A stretch of 64,000 nt of DNA from Saprospiraceae bacterium (GTDB taxonomy: Bacteria > Bacteroidota > Bacteroidia > Chitinophagales > Saprospiraceae): NCBI GenBank assembly GCA_016712145.1, contig JADJRO010000003.1, forward strand, positions 682,001 through 746,000, given 5' to 3'. This document shows, piece by piece, positions 28,556 through 39,586 of this stretch. Position numbers and translations under genes: made by a program. Numbering within the stretch: position 1 is the stretch's first letter; every line of letters begins with the position of its first letter. The notes below the pieces were generated by a model. That model was not told the DNA's origin. It ran no database searches and was given only the letters and a program-made list of their open reading frames with translations.

Positions 28556-28736
28556 CCCAAAAAGCTCTATATTTCACTACCACCAATCACCCTCATCCCC
28601 AATTCAAAAACATCCCCCCCAAATCAAAAACCCCACCCAATTATTCATATTTTACACATTATCAACTATATACACATTAAAGCCAGTATTATCGACCATT
28701 TTTGATAAAAAAGGCACATTTTTTAGATTTTTGATT

Positions 28737-28771
28737 CATTTTTAGCAAAACCCATGGCATTTTTAGCAAAA
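28737..28771. promoter_or_regulatory. Direct repeat upstream of groES, 21 bp apart
   Basis: CATTTTTAGCAAAA occurs at 28737-28750 and 28758-28771. The 21-bp spacing equals two helical turns, so a dimeric regulator could contact both copies. It lies about 160 bp before groES. No CIRCE inverted repeat (TTAGCACTC-N9-GAGTGCTAA) was found. Confidence 0.35.
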
Positions 28772-28932
28772 TCATGTCAATTTGTCCCTGATTTTGTCAG
28801 TTTTTAATGCAAATAAGCTGGATTTTGACATAAAACCCTGCCAAAACGTGTTTTTTATTGGGATGGCATAATCTATGATATGGCACTAGTGTAATTCGCA
28901 ATTTTTAATTCACTTAATAAAATTAGATTCAT

Positions 28933-29196
28933 ATGAAACCAATCAACGACCGAGTCGTAATTAAACCGGCTCCCGCTGAGGAGAAAACAAAAGGTGGGAT
29001 TATTATCCCAGACACCGCTAAAGAAAAACCACTTCGTGGAGAAGTTATCGCTGTGGGTCCAGGTAAGGACGGCAACATGATGACTGTTCACAAAGGCGAT
29101 ATGGTATTATACGGCAAGTATGCCGGACAGGAATTCCAATACAAAGGACATGATTATTTGATCATGCGTGAAGACGACATTCTTGTAATTATCTAA
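28933..29196 (+). CDS. groES: Co-chaperonin GroES
   Basis: 87 residues, slightly short of the usual 94-100. It has the GroES opening [25 protein letters not shown], with the mobile loop (about 16-32), and [21 protein letters not shown] and the C-terminal [13 protein letters not shown]. It forms the heptameric lid of the GroEL folding chamber in the cytoplasm. groEL follows after a 33-bp gap, the usual bicistronic arrangement. The regulatory region upstream lacks CIRCE, so HrcA control is not supported by sequence. Confidence 0.97.
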   Translation: MKPINDRVVIKPAPAEEKTKGGIIIPDTAKEKPLRGEVIAVGPGKDGNMMTVHKGDMVLYGKYAGQEFQYKGHDYLIMREDDILVII

Positions 29197-29217
29197 TCAT
29201 TCATTCATTTTAAATAA

Positions 29218-30867
<1,650 letters not shown>

Positions 30868-30894
30868 GAACCGTTTTTTTAAACTATACTACTG

Positions 30895-30927
30895 AAAAAA
30901 GTCCTGCCTAAAAAACAGGACTTTTTT
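30895..30927 (+). terminator. Rho-independent terminator of groESL
   Basis: AAAAAAGTCCTG (30895-30906) pairs perfectly with CAGGACTTTTTT (30916-30927) around a 9-base loop, ending in a T-run. Confidence 0.9.
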
Positions 30928-31048
30928 AATTTTACAAAGCTACAATCCTGCAATGCTGAAATCCTTTAGTCCTGTAATCCTGAAATGAAATAATTCTATA
31001 ATATAATTTTGTTTGTTATTTATAAAATACAACCATTGCAGAAATAAA

Positions 31049-31077
31049 CTTAACAGCTTAACTACTTAACAGCTTAA
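31049..31077. repeat. Two-copy 16-bp tandem repeat
   Basis: CTTAACAGCTTAA at 31049-31061 and 31065-31077, 16 bp apart, in the spacer before the PNGase-like gene. Related short CAGCTTAA/AGCTTAACAG words also occur near 25550-25570. Confidence 0.5.
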
Positions 31078-31127
31078 TACCTCAAAATCCTAAGAATTGC
31101 CTTAATTTTACCAGTTCAATATTGCAC

Positions 31128-32747
31128 ATGAAAAACCTACTCCAATTCCTCAGCTTCTTATTAATCTTAAATAGCCTCGCCGCCCAGGATACCATCACCG
31201 TCCAAACCTTCACCTGGGACAGCACATCCCGAAGAGCTGTATTTCAATTTCCCGATGATCCGACACAATCCTATCGCAAAATTATCATGCAATACAACAT
31301 GCGTTGCCACGGGGCACGCGTAGGAGTTGGCAGCGTTGGCTGTTATGAATGGGATTACAGTTGCAATACCTTTATCACCGATAGCACCAAACAAGATAGC
31401 AGCTTAGCCACCATTGGAAATTATGTGATTTCCGGTTTTAATGGATTGCAATTTTATTATACAAGCATTCCGGGTTATACCTATTATCAACTGTTTCAAA
31501 AAAATACTACGTATTCTGCAATAGTTTCCGAACAAAAATTTACGATTGGAAACGGAAACCATCCATTGGCTTTTAATTCTAATGACGGATTGTATCGCGC
31601 ACAATACCTGATCTCTGCTGCTGAGTTGCTTGCAAGCGGGATGAAAGCTGGAAAAATTAGCGGACTGGATATGTTTGTAGCTGTTCCTGGAACTAAATTA
31701 TCAAATTTTAGAATTCGAATGAAACATACCAAACTGAATTCGATTTCAAATCCAGATAATGAATCCCTTACGGAACTGTATTTTAAAGATACCGATTTTA
31801 ATGCAACCGGTGCACAACATTTTCAATTTTATACGGGCTTCACCTGGGATGGAAGCTCCTCGCTGCTTGTAGATTTAAGTTATACCAATCAGACAGCAAC
31901 TGCAGTTCCGCAATTTGAATCTCAAGATCTGGGTACAACCCAACAAGCGCTTTATTGCAATGCAACCGAACGATCCCTGGTGTGGGATGGTTTAAACAGT
32001 AAACTGGATGGTGGTAAATTGAATGCAATTTCAAATGAACTCAGTGTAGCATTTTGGCTGTATGGAGCAACACCAATTCAACCAAATAACAACAGTGTGT
32101 TAGAAGGAGTCACGTCAAACAATCAACGTTCGTTTAACATACACCTGCCCTGGAGTAATGGAAGCATTTATTTTGATTGCGGTTTTAAAAATGGAGGCTA
32201 TGATCGGATAGAAAAGGCTGCTGCTGTTTCTGATTACGAAGGGCAATGGAATCATTGGGCTTTCACCAAGAATGCAGTGACCGGCGAAATGAAAATTTAT
32301 AAGAATGGTGCTTTATGGATCACAGGTCTTGCTAAATTAAATCCCATCCAGATGAGTTCCTTAACCATCGGAGATGCATCCACCAATGGAATTCCTTACA
32401 ACGGACGTATGCGTGAATTGTCTATCTGGAATAAATCATTGGATTCGATACAAATCAATCGATGGAAAAACAAAAGCATCGATCCATCCCATCCAAATTA
32501 TTCCAATCTGGTTTTTTATTTTCCATTTCAGGAATCAAATGGTTCTCAAATAAATGATTTGGCTCCGAATGCACAACCTGCGTTCTTACCAGTATCCTTA
32601 AACAGAAATCCTGAAAGAGGACATCAATTGGTGATGAATCCGAATGCAACACCGTATCGTCCCAATCTGCGTTTTGTGCAAGGAGTCTATACCGGACAAG
32701 TTGTTAAAGATATTCCCGTTCTGGATTCGATTCCAAATGGACCATGA
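31128..32747 (+). CDS. PNGase-F-like secreted protein, N-terminal part (ends at an in-frame TGA)
   Basis: First half of an interrupted gene. ATG 31128 is preferred over an upstream TTG at 31122 because it starts a clean signal peptide (MKNLLQFLSFLLILNSLAAQ). Residues about 20-160 carry the RCHGARVGVGSVGCYEWDYSC segment typical of peptide-N-glycosidase F N-terminal domains in T9SS proteins. A LamG/concanavalin-like domain follows (about 275-490: LSVAFWLYG, WNHWAFTKN, IYKNGALW). Reading stops at TGA 32745-32747 after PNGP. The frame continues without shift through TVRQYKV into the downstream half. The enzyme class would cleave N-linked glycans outside the cell. Whether it is a broken gene or an error is unsettled. 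Confidence 0.8.
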   Translation: MKNLLQFLSFLLILNSLAAQDTITVQTFTWDSTSRRAVFQFPDDPTQSYRKIIMQYNMRCHGARVGVGSVGCYEWDYSCNTFITDSTKQDSSLATIGNYVISGFNGLQFYYTSIPGYTYYQLFQKNTTYSAIVSEQKFTIGNGNHPLAFNSNDGLYRAQYLISAAELLASGMKAGKISGLDMFVAVPGTKLSNFRIRMKHTKLNSISNPDNESLTELYFKDTDFNATGAQHFQFYTGFTWDGSSSLLVDLSYTNQTATAVPQFESQDLGTTQQALYCNATERSLVWDGLNSKLDGGKLNAISNELSVAFWLYGATPIQPNNNSVLEGVTSNNQRSFNIHLPWSNGSIYFDCGFKNGGYDRIEKAAAVSDYEGQWNHWAFTKNAVTGEMKIYKNGALWITGLAKLNPIQMSSLTIGDASTNGIPYNGRMRELSIWNKSLDSIQINRWKNKSIDPSHPNYSNLVFYFPFQESNGSQINDLAPNAQPAFLPVSLNRNPERGHQLVMNPNATPYRPNLRFVQGVYTGQVVKDIPVLDSIPNGP

Positions 32748-32765
32748 ACTGTTCGTCAATACAAA

Positions 32766-34550
32766 GTGGATAACAATAACCTGATTTTAGATTCTACCTT
32801 TTATGTGTATGCAGCTGGAGAAGACAAAATTTATCTCGAGAATGGAGATGCATTCGGTAACACATTTATTGATCCGGAAGATTTGATTGATATTCAGAAT
32901 TTAAAATACTATCTCCGCACACCTGCAAAATTTGAATTGCTTTCATTGGTCACACCTTATGGCAACAACCTGGATCTTGGAAAAGATGGAAAAACATTTC
33001 AGTTTGATGTGACGGATTTTACACCCATTCTTAAAGGCAAACGCATGCTGTCGATGGAGTTAGGAGGCGAACATCAGGAAGAAATCGACATCAAATTTTT
33101 ATTTATAAAAGGAATTCCGGAACGCACTGTATTGGACATTGCAAATATTTGGCCCTTTCAACGGGGTTATTTTTCAGAGATATTAAGCAACAAACGATTT
33201 GAAGCGCGCAAACTTCGATTGCATCCAACCGCTAAAAATTATAAATTGAGATTCTCTGTTACCGGTCACGAACAAAATGGAGAGTTTACACCCAGAGCAC
33301 ATTTTGTAACGGTCAATGGTACGAGCAATAAAAAATTTCCATTTACAGTTTGGAAAGAATGTGGCTTTAATCCAATCTACCCACAAGGAGGTACCTGGAT
33401 TTTTGATCGCGCCGGATGGTGTCCTGGCGCACCTACAGAAGCCTTTCACTTTGATATCAGTAATTTGGTAAACAGTGGTCAGGAAATTAATGTGGATTAC
33501 GGTTTAGAGCCTCCGCAATTAGACCAGGCAAATTATTTAGTGTCGAGTCAATTGGTTTCCTACGGTCCTTTAAATCACAAACTGGATGCATCGATAGAAG
33601 AAATCGTAAGACCTGTCAGCAATCGGGTAGAATTTGATCGCCTGAATCCTTCTTGTAATTTACCAACCGTATCAATCCGCAATACAGGGGCTGACGAAAT
33701 CCGTACACTTAAAATTGAATACGGTATAAAAAATCGAATCAAAGAAATTTATACCTGGAGTGGTGTATTGAGTTCGCTCACCGAACAACGCATTGAATTG
33801 CCAGTGCTTCAAAGTGATTTTTGGAATCCTGGACCCGATAGCATCTTCCTGTTTGAAGCAGCTATTTTAGAAGTGAATGCACAAAGTGACGAAAATCTTT
33901 CAAATAATATTAAAAGGGTATCGTTCAAACCGGTTGATCGATACAACGGATCCATCTTGTTTGAATTTAAAACCAATAACATCCCACAAGATAATTCTTA
34001 TAAAATAGTAAACAGCCAGGGTCAAATCGTAATTGAGCGTTCCAACATGGCACCCGTTACAGCGTATCGCGATGAGTTGTTATTACCTCCCGGTTGTTAT
34101 ACATTATATGTAAACGATGTTTCGAATGATGGATTAAATTTCTGGTACTTTCCAACATATGGAACCGGATCTGCGCGCATCATGCGCAAAGTAAACAACA
34201 CCGTGATACCGATTAAAACATTCAACCCTGATTTTGGTGAAGCCTTTCAATACGATTTTGTTTTGAATGGTCCGGTAAAATCCAATGAAGAGAGCCTCAC
34301 TGGAATGTTGAGCATTACACCCAACCCCAGTCATGGAAATGTTGACATCGCATTTCAATCACAACAAGCAAATCCGGTGCAGATAAACATCAGAACCCTG
34401 GAAGGCAAAACAGTGTTTACCGACATCCGCAATCCTGGAAAATCCGGGCAGACAATAAACTGGTCGCCAAAACAATTGGAAGCCGGCAGTTATTTTGTAC
34501 AGATCATTCAGAATAATAAAATTGTTACGAGGAAATTAGTGGTGCAGTAA
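32766..34550 (+). CDS. PNGase-F-like secreted protein, C-terminal part with T9SS sorting domain
   Basis: Continuation of the preceding fragment in the same frame; the ORF start is a GTG (MDNNNLILDST) that is probably not a real start. It resembles the PNGase F C-terminal jelly-roll region (about 75-260, with WPFQRGYFSEI and the cysteine-rich WKECGFNPIYPQGGTWIFDRAGWC stretch, seen in parts). A further beta-rich region follows, then a T9SS type A domain from LSITPNPSHGNVDIAF to RKLVVQ. Adding the in-frame upstream part gives about 1,140 codons for the intact gene. The pairing with the upstream fragment is very likely: same frame, gap of only 18 bases. Confidence 0.8.
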   Translation: MDNNNLILDSTFYVYAAGEDKIYLENGDAFGNTFIDPEDLIDIQNLKYYLRTPAKFELLSLVTPYGNNLDLGKDGKTFQFDVTDFTPILKGKRMLSMELGGEHQEEIDIKFLFIKGIPERTVLDIANIWPFQRGYFSEILSNKRFEARKLRLHPTAKNYKLRFSVTGHEQNGEFTPRAHFVTVNGTSNKKFPFTVWKECGFNPIYPQGGTWIFDRAGWCPGAPTEAFHFDISNLVNSGQEINVDYGLEPPQLDQANYLVSSQLVSYGPLNHKLDASIEEIVRPVSNRVEFDRLNPSCNLPTVSIRNTGADEIRTLKIEYGIKNRIKEIYTWSGVLSSLTEQRIELPVLQSDFWNPGPDSIFLFEAAILEVNAQSDENLSNNIKRVSFKPVDRYNGSILFEFKTNNIPQDNSYKIVNSQGQIVIERSNMAPVTAYRDELLLPPGCYTLYVNDVSNDGLNFWYFPTYGTGSARIMRKVNNTVIPIKTFNPDFGEAFQYDFVLNGPVKSNEESLTGMLSITPNPSHGNVDIAFQSQQANPVQINIRTLEGKTVFTDIRNPGKSGQTINWSPKQLEAGSYFVQIIQNNKIVTRKLVVQ

Positions 34551-34775
34551 ATACTGCAATTTAAATCCACGTTTTAATTTTTTAGGATGCATTGAATCCG
34601 CATTATGCTTTGGTATAGGGTATTATTCTTATCAGTTGACTACATCAGCTTTCAAGAGGAAAAGTGTTCTATGCAAGGTTTTTTATGCGATGATATTTTG
34701 AAGGGAACCAATTCATATATAAAACGGAACACTAAATAAATTTTAGAATATGGACTTGAATTTAAAATCAAATCC

Positions 34776-35276
34776 CTAAAATTTAAACGCTGCTTCAAAT
34801 TCCGGCTGATCTACTTTTAAAGATTTGCGTTGATTGCCTACCGTAACATGCATGATGTTGATCTGTCCATCCAGGGCTTGATAGAGTAGGGTATTTTTTA
34901 TTTGAACCGAACTGGGCACTTCGCATGCATCGGATTCAAAATAACACCATACGGCTTCTTCTTCTTTTTCAAGTCCCAGAAATTGAATGGCAGCTGGTTT
35001 TCCATTTACACTTAGAATTAAATTGTTCTGAATGTATTCTTCCACCAGTTGATCCCGAATATCAAGATCTTTTGGAAATGTTAAATTGATCGATTGACCG
35101 GATACTTTGTGAAGGGTATTCTCAAAATCGTCAATGAAAATTTTTACACTTAACTCCAGGTGCTTGCTTTCTGAATTGTACTTGATCTCGCTGACGCTGA
35201 GATAAAACGGATGTAATGGAATATTAAAATTTGTAAAACTCAAGCTGTGCACCAAGAATATTAGGAAGTTCAACAT
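34776..35276 (-). CDS. DUF6702-type small secreted protein
   Basis: 166 residues. An N-terminal hydrophobic segment (about 1-15) is followed by FNIPLHPFYLSVSEIKYN, the start of the DUF6702 family, whose members lie beside HupE/UreJ-like proteins in Bacteroidota, as here. It is divergent from the HupE-like gene with a 37-bp gap. Function is unknown. Confidence 0.65.
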   Translation of the reverse strand: MLNFLIFLVHSLSFTNFNIPLHPFYLSVSEIKYNSESKHLELSVKIFIDDFENTLHKVSGQSINLTFPKDLDIRDQLVEEYIQNNLILSVNGKPAAIQFLGLEKEEEAVWCYFESDACEVPSSVQIKNTLLYQALDGQINIMHVTVGNQRKSLKVDQPEFEAAFKF

Positions 35277-35286
35277 TAGAAAAATT

Positions 35287-35294
35287 TACATTTG
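35287..35294 (+). promoter_or_regulatory. Bacteroidota-type -7 element (TACATTTG) of the HupE-like gene
   Basis: Exact TAnnTTTG match with expected transcription start near 35301, 13 bp before the ATG at 35314. No clear TTG is seen 19 bp upstream, so it is a candidate only. Confidence 0.4.
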
Positions 35295-35313
35295 CGGAAT
35301 AAAGTTAATAGAG

Positions 35314-35886
35314 ATGGATGAATTCAAGCTATGGTTTTCAACCGGACTGCAACATATTTTAGATATAAAGGCTTACGATCACATTCTTTACATTGTTTGC
35401 CTGAGTTTGTTATTCAGGCTAATAGATTGGAAAAAACTTCTGATCCTGGTCACTGCGTTTACACTCGGACATTCATTGACACTTGCATTGAGCGTTTTTG
35501 ATTTGGTGGCCATTCCATCTTCATGGATAGAAATTGCGATTGCCTTGACAATCGCTGTAACCTGCCTTATAAATTTCAGAGAATTGGCTTTGAATCAAGC
35601 CAGCATTCAGGCCCGGTATTGGACTGCATTGCTGTTTGGATGTATTCACGGATTGGGCTTTTCATTTCTTCTAAAGGCGATGCTTGGCAAAGAAGAATCA
35701 GTACTTTTTCCCTTGTTTTCCTTCAATCTGGGATTGGAAATCGGACAAATTGCAGTCCTGGTTCTCGTACAGGCTGTTACTTTTTTTATCCACCAATTTG
35801 CAATTCAATTTGAAAAAATAATTCTATCTACGATAACTTTCGTAATTTTGTTGGTCAGTATCTATCTTATCCTTGAAAGGATCTAA
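35314..35886 (+). CDS. HupE/UreJ-like membrane protein
   Basis: 190-residue membrane protein with about six transmembrane helices. It contains the conserved HupE/UreJ signature DHILYI near the N-terminus, FTLGHSLTLALS, and CIHGLGFSFLLK. Classical members take up nickel or cobalt. The Bacteroidota group next to DUF6702 and M1 peptidase genes has no tested substrate, so transport of nickel or another metal is inference. The stop overlaps the next ORF's longest reading frame, but the likely M1 start (35900) lies 13 bp downstream, so co-transcription is likely. Confidence 0.78.
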   Translation: MDEFKLWFSTGLQHILDIKAYDHILYIVCLSLLFRLIDWKKLLILVTAFTLGHSLTLALSVFDLVAIPSSWIEIAIALTIAVTCLINFRELALNQASIQARYWTALLFGCIHGLGFSFLLKAMLGKEESVLFPLFSFNLGLEIGQIAVLVLVQAVTFFIHQFAIQFEKIILSTITFVILLVSIYLILERI

Positions 35887-35899
35887 TAATTTTAATAAA

Positions 35900-38272
35900 A
35901 TGAATCGGACGCTATTTCTTTTAATTGGACTGCTGGCTTTTGGACAGATGCTTCAGTCCCAGAATATCCGCAACAATCCTACTTCAAATCACGGAAATCG
36001 ATTCGAACAATTAGGTACCATTTTACCGGATCCCAATGGATATCGGACGGCTTCTGGAGCTCCAGGCTCAGCGTATTGGCAAATGCGTGCAGACTACGAT
36101 ATCCAGGCCAGATTGGACGAAGAGAATACTAAATTATATGGTAGTGAATGGATTACATATTATAATAATTCACCAGATAAGTTGTACTACCTCTGGTTGC
36201 AGCTTGATGAAAATGAGCACAATCCAAAATCACCCAACAATTATGAATCCTATGACAGCAAAACCGATGAGCGTGTCAGTCAAAATGATATAGATAATCT
36301 TGACCGCAGACCGATGACAACCGGATACGGTGTCAATATTGAATCTGTGAAAGAGGGCAGTGGCCGTCCCTTGGCATATACCATCAATCACACCATGATG
36401 CGGGTAGATTTGAATAAAGCGCTGCTTCCCGGTAAGTCTGTTAAAATCTTTGTGCAATGGAATTATAAAATTCCGGATCGTACGACAATGGGAGGTCGCG
36501 GAGGTTTAGAGTTTTTTCCTGAAGATGGAAATCATTTATTTACTATGTCCCAATGGTTCCCAAGAATGTGTGTGTATTCAGATTTTCAAGGATGGCAAAA
36601 CAAACAATTTACAGGAAGAGCAGAATTTGCACTTGCATTTGGAAATTATAAAGTTCAACTGACAGTCCCTTCCGATCATGTGATAGCCGCTACCGGAGAA
36701 TGTCAAAATTATAAAGATGTTTTAAGTCCTGCGCAGTATAGACGTTGGGAATCAGCTCAACAAGCAACAGATGTCGTTGAAGTGGTTACCCTGGAGGAAG
36801 CCACCCAAGCAGAAAAAAATAAATCGGGCAAAACGAAAACCTGGATTTATAAAGCAGAAAATGTAAGAGACTTTGCATGGGGCAGTTCGAGAAAATTTGT
36901 TTGGGATGCCATGCCAATTCTAGTAGGATCAAACAAAGTCATGTGCATGAGTTATTATGCTAAAGAAGCCTACCCATTGTACAGACGATATTCAACAAAA
37001 ACCATTGCGCATACCATTAAATCATATTCTAAATTCACAATACCGTATACCTATCCCGTTGCAATTTCAGTTGAAGCAAATAACGGAATGGAGTATCCTA
37101 TGATTTGTTTTAATTTCGGAAGAGCTGAAAAAGATGGTACCTATTCTGAAGGAACCAAGTATGGAATGATCGGAGTCATTATCCATGAAGTAGGGCATAA
37201 TTTTTTTCCAATGATCATCAACAGCGATGAAAGGCAATGGACCTGGATGGATGAGGGACTGAATACCTTTGTTCAAACCCTGACTCAGGAAGCTTTTGAC
37301 AACAATTATCCTACGGATCGAGGCAATCCTTCGAGAATAGCAGATTACATGCGTTTGCCAAAAGATCAGTTAGAACCCATCATGACAAACAGCGAAAACC
37401 TGGTCCAATTTGGTTCGAATGCTTATGCAAAAACAGCAGCCGGCCTCAGTATTTTGCGGGAAACCATCCTTGGGCGTGAATTATTTGATTATGCCTTTAA
37501 GGAATACGCGCGTCGATGGGCTTTTCACCATCCTACGCCGGCCGATTTTTTTAGAACGATGGAAGACGCTTCTGGTACAGATCTGGATTGGTATTGGCGT
37601 GCCTGGTTTTACGATATTGAGCCTGTTGACCTAGCTATTGACTCGGTTCATGTCAAACTAACCAATGAAGCCGTTCCAATGACACAGCTCAATTATTACA
37701 TGCAAGCGGATGAACCTACAGAAACACTGACGAAATATAAAAACAGAACATCCGGAATGTCATTTTTGGTGGAGCAGGATACCAGCCTTCGCGATTTTTA
37801 TTATTACTACAACCAGACAGAAGAAAAAAAGCGCGTTCGCATTCAAGCCCAATTGGCTTCTGATGAATTGCAAAAAGGGGGTGATAGTACCTACTTGTAT
37901 GAAGTGCAGTTCTCTAATAAAGGCGGCATGGTGATGCCGATTATTTTAAGATGGAATTACACAGATGGAACCTATCAGGATGAACGATTGGATGTACAGA
38001 TCTGGAGAAAAAACGAACATAAAATTGTCAAAACCTTCATTCGAAATAAAGTAGTGAAATCCATTCAACTCGATCCTTTCAAAGAAACGGCTGATATCGA
38101 TATAACCAATAACCAATGGAATGTTGCAGAAACACCCAGCCGGTTTGAAATCTTTAAGGCCAAACGAGAACCACGAAGAGGAGGCAGACGCGGTACAACA
38201 AATCCAATGCAATTGGAGAAAAAGGAAAGGCACCAATTAATACCGCTGTCGGTTGGATGGGTGACTTTATAA
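35900..38272 (+). CDS. M1-family metallopeptidase
   Basis: Secreted zinc aminopeptidase of 790 residues from ATG 35900; the ORF start at 35873 overlaps the previous gene and adds only a leader. The signal peptide is about 1-20 (MNRTLFLLIGLLAFGQMLQS). The N-terminal domain is beta-rich. The catalytic HEVGH (His429, Glu430, His433) and the third zinc ligand Glu452 in DEGLNTF are visible. The usual GAMEN motif is represented only loosely (NNGMEYPM). The C-terminus is basic (PRRGGRRG). It belongs to the periplasmic or surface branch of M1 peptidases common in Bacteroidota. Confidence 0.9.
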   Translation: MNRTLFLLIGLLAFGQMLQSQNIRNNPTSNHGNRFEQLGTILPDPNGYRTASGAPGSAYWQMRADYDIQARLDEENTKLYGSEWITYYNNSPDKLYYLWLQLDENEHNPKSPNNYESYDSKTDERVSQNDIDNLDRRPMTTGYGVNIESVKEGSGRPLAYTINHTMMRVDLNKALLPGKSVKIFVQWNYKIPDRTTMGGRGGLEFFPEDGNHLFTMSQWFPRMCVYSDFQGWQNKQFTGRAEFALAFGNYKVQLTVPSDHVIAATGECQNYKDVLSPAQYRRWESAQQATDVVEVVTLEEATQAEKNKSGKTKTWIYKAENVRDFAWGSSRKFVWDAMPILVGSNKVMCMSYYAKEAYPLYRRYSTKTIAHTIKSYSKFTIPYTYPVAISVEANNGMEYPMICFNFGRAEKDGTYSEGTKYGMIGVIIHEVGHNFFPMIINSDERQWTWMDEGLNTFVQTLTQEAFDNNYPTDRGNPSRIADYMRLPKDQLEPIMTNSENLVQFGSNAYAKTAAGLSILRETILGRELFDYAFKEYARRWAFHHPTPADFFRTMEDASGTDLDWYWRAWFYDIEPVDLAIDSVHVKLTNEAVPMTQLNYYMQADEPTETLTKYKNRTSGMSFLVEQDTSLRDFYYYYNQTEEKKRVRIQAQLASDELQKGGDSTYLYEVQFSNKGGMVMPIILRWNYTDGTYQDERLDVQIWRKNEHKIVKTFIRNKVVKSIQLDPFKETADIDITNNQWNVAETPSRFEIFKAKREPRRGGRRGTTNPMQLEKKERHQLIPLSVGWVTL

Positions 38273-38333
38273 GCTAATGGATGCTCATTTAAGACTATTC
38301 TAAGCGAACAGGACTAAAATCCGGTTTCGGTAT

Positions 38334-38341
38334 TATTTTTG
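38334..38341 (+). promoter_or_regulatory. Bacteroidota-type -7 element (TATTTTTG) of the malic enzyme gene
   Basis: Exact TAnnTTTG match 17 bp before the malic enzyme ATG. No TTG is found at 19-bp spacing; candidate only. Confidence 0.35.
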
Positions 38342-38357
38342 CTGGCTTAACAACTCT

Positions 38358-39524
38358 ATGGATATATTCGAACGTTCCATTCGACTGCACCAGGAATTGC
38401 AGGGGAAAATTACCGTTGAAAACAAGTTGGACATCCGCTCAAAGGATGATCTGTCGCTTGCGTATTCACCGGGTGTCGCAGCTCCCTGCGAAGAAATCCA
38501 TAATGACCCTTCCAAAGTGTATGATTATACCATTAAAGGAAATACCGTTGCCATTGTCTCTGATGGATCTGCAGTTCTCGGTTTAGGGAATATAGGCGCC
38601 CATGCAGCCATTCCGGTTATGGAAGGGAAAGCAATGCTTTTTAAGCGGTTTGCCGGAATCAATGGCTTCCCAATCTGTTTGACTACCCAGAAAACAGACG
38701 AAATTATTTCAATTGTTAAAAACATTGCACCCGTTTTTGGAGGTATCAATCTGGAAGACATCTCTTCACCCCGCTGTTTTGAGGTAGAAGAAAAATTACA
38801 GGATATTGGAATCCCCGTATTTCATGACGACCAACACGGTACAGCCATCGTTGTATTGGCTGCATTGATGAATTTTTGCAGGTTGACCGGAAGGAAAATG
38901 GAGGACCTCAAGATAGTGATCAATGGAGCTGGTGCTGCCGGCATTGCCATTGCAAGGTATTTAGGTAAAAAAGACCGCGATGCCCGGAATCAACAAATCG
39001 CCAAGGAGATTATTATGTGCGATACCATGGGAATCATACATAAAAATCGATTGGGAGTCAACGACATCAAAGAGGAACTTCTGCTCTATACCAATCCCAG
39101 AAATTTGATGGGAAATGTTGAAGATGCACTCGTAGGAGCGGATGTATTTGTTGGAGTAAGTAAAGCAAATCTTTTAAATAGAAATCACATCCGTTCAATG
39201 GCAAAGGATCCACTCATTTTGGCTTTGGCAAATCCGATTCCAGAAATATTGCCGGATGAAGCCATGGCAGGAGGTGCCTTTATCGTTTGTACCGGACGTT
39301 CTGATTTTCCCAACCAGGTCAACAATGTCTTGGCCTTTCCAGGCATCTTTTTAGGCGCATTGCATGCCCGTGCCAAACGAATTACGTTAGCCATGAAATT
39401 TGCAGCGGCCCAAGCTATTGCTTCTGCAGTTGAAAATCCGACCCGCGAACAAATTATTCCTCCAGCACTGGATGAATCCATCGCTCACCGCGTGGCGAAA
39501 GCAGTTGCAGATGCTGCACATTAA
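38358..39524 (+). CDS. NAD(P)-dependent malic enzyme, short form
   Basis: Catalyses oxidative decarboxylation of malate to pyruvate. At 388 residues it is the malic-domain-only type and lacks the phosphotransacetylase extension (about 750 residues) of MaeB. The N-terminal catalytic part has SLAYSPGVAAPC, and the metal- and substrate-binding residues lie in FEVEEKLQDIGIPVFHDDQHGTA. The NAD-binding region has VINGAGAAGIAIARYL. The cofactor (NAD or NADP) cannot be read with confidence. It is followed after 62 bp by an aldehyde dehydrogenase on the same strand. Confidence 0.93.
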   Translation: MDIFERSIRLHQELQGKITVENKLDIRSKDDLSLAYSPGVAAPCEEIHNDPSKVYDYTIKGNTVAIVSDGSAVLGLGNIGAHAAIPVMEGKAMLFKRFAGINGFPICLTTQKTDEIISIVKNIAPVFGGINLEDISSPRCFEVEEKLQDIGIPVFHDDQHGTAIVVLAALMNFCRLTGRKMEDLKIVINGAGAAGIAIARYLGKKDRDARNQQIAKEIIMCDTMGIIHKNRLGVNDIKEELLLYTNPRNLMGNVEDALVGADVFVGVSKANLLNRNHIRSMAKDPLILALANPIPEILPDEAMAGGAFIVCTGRSDFPNQVNNVLAFPGIFLGALHARAKRITLAMKFAAAQAIASAVENPTREQIIPPALDESIAHRVAKAVADAAH

Positions 39525-39571
39525 TTCAATCAGGATCCTTTGGCCCCCACCACAATGCGAGCGCCTTCTTG

Positions 39572-39579
39572 TATCTTTG
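39572..39579 (+). promoter_or_regulatory. Bacteroidota-type -7 element (TATCTTTG) at the aldehyde dehydrogenase start
   Basis: Exact TAnnTTTG. It lies inside the longest ORF reading (start TTG 39569) and would place transcription start near the ATG at 39587, arguing that the ATG is the true start and that the leader is very short. Confidence 0.4.
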
Positions 39580-39586
39580 TCTTTAC

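Noticed and set aside
28437..28745. 102-codon ORF between glnN and groES
   Set aside because: It spans the duplicated 57-bp palindromic repeats, has low-complexity Pro/Ser/Lys composition and no family resemblance.
28870..28920. Sigma-54 promoter before groES (TGGCAC motif)
   Set aside because: The -12 GC element is not found at the required spacing after TGGCAC.
28740..28932. CIRCE element upstream of groES
   Set aside because: I looked for TTAGCACTC-N9-GAGTGCTAA and found only the fragment TGGCACTAGTG, which does not match.
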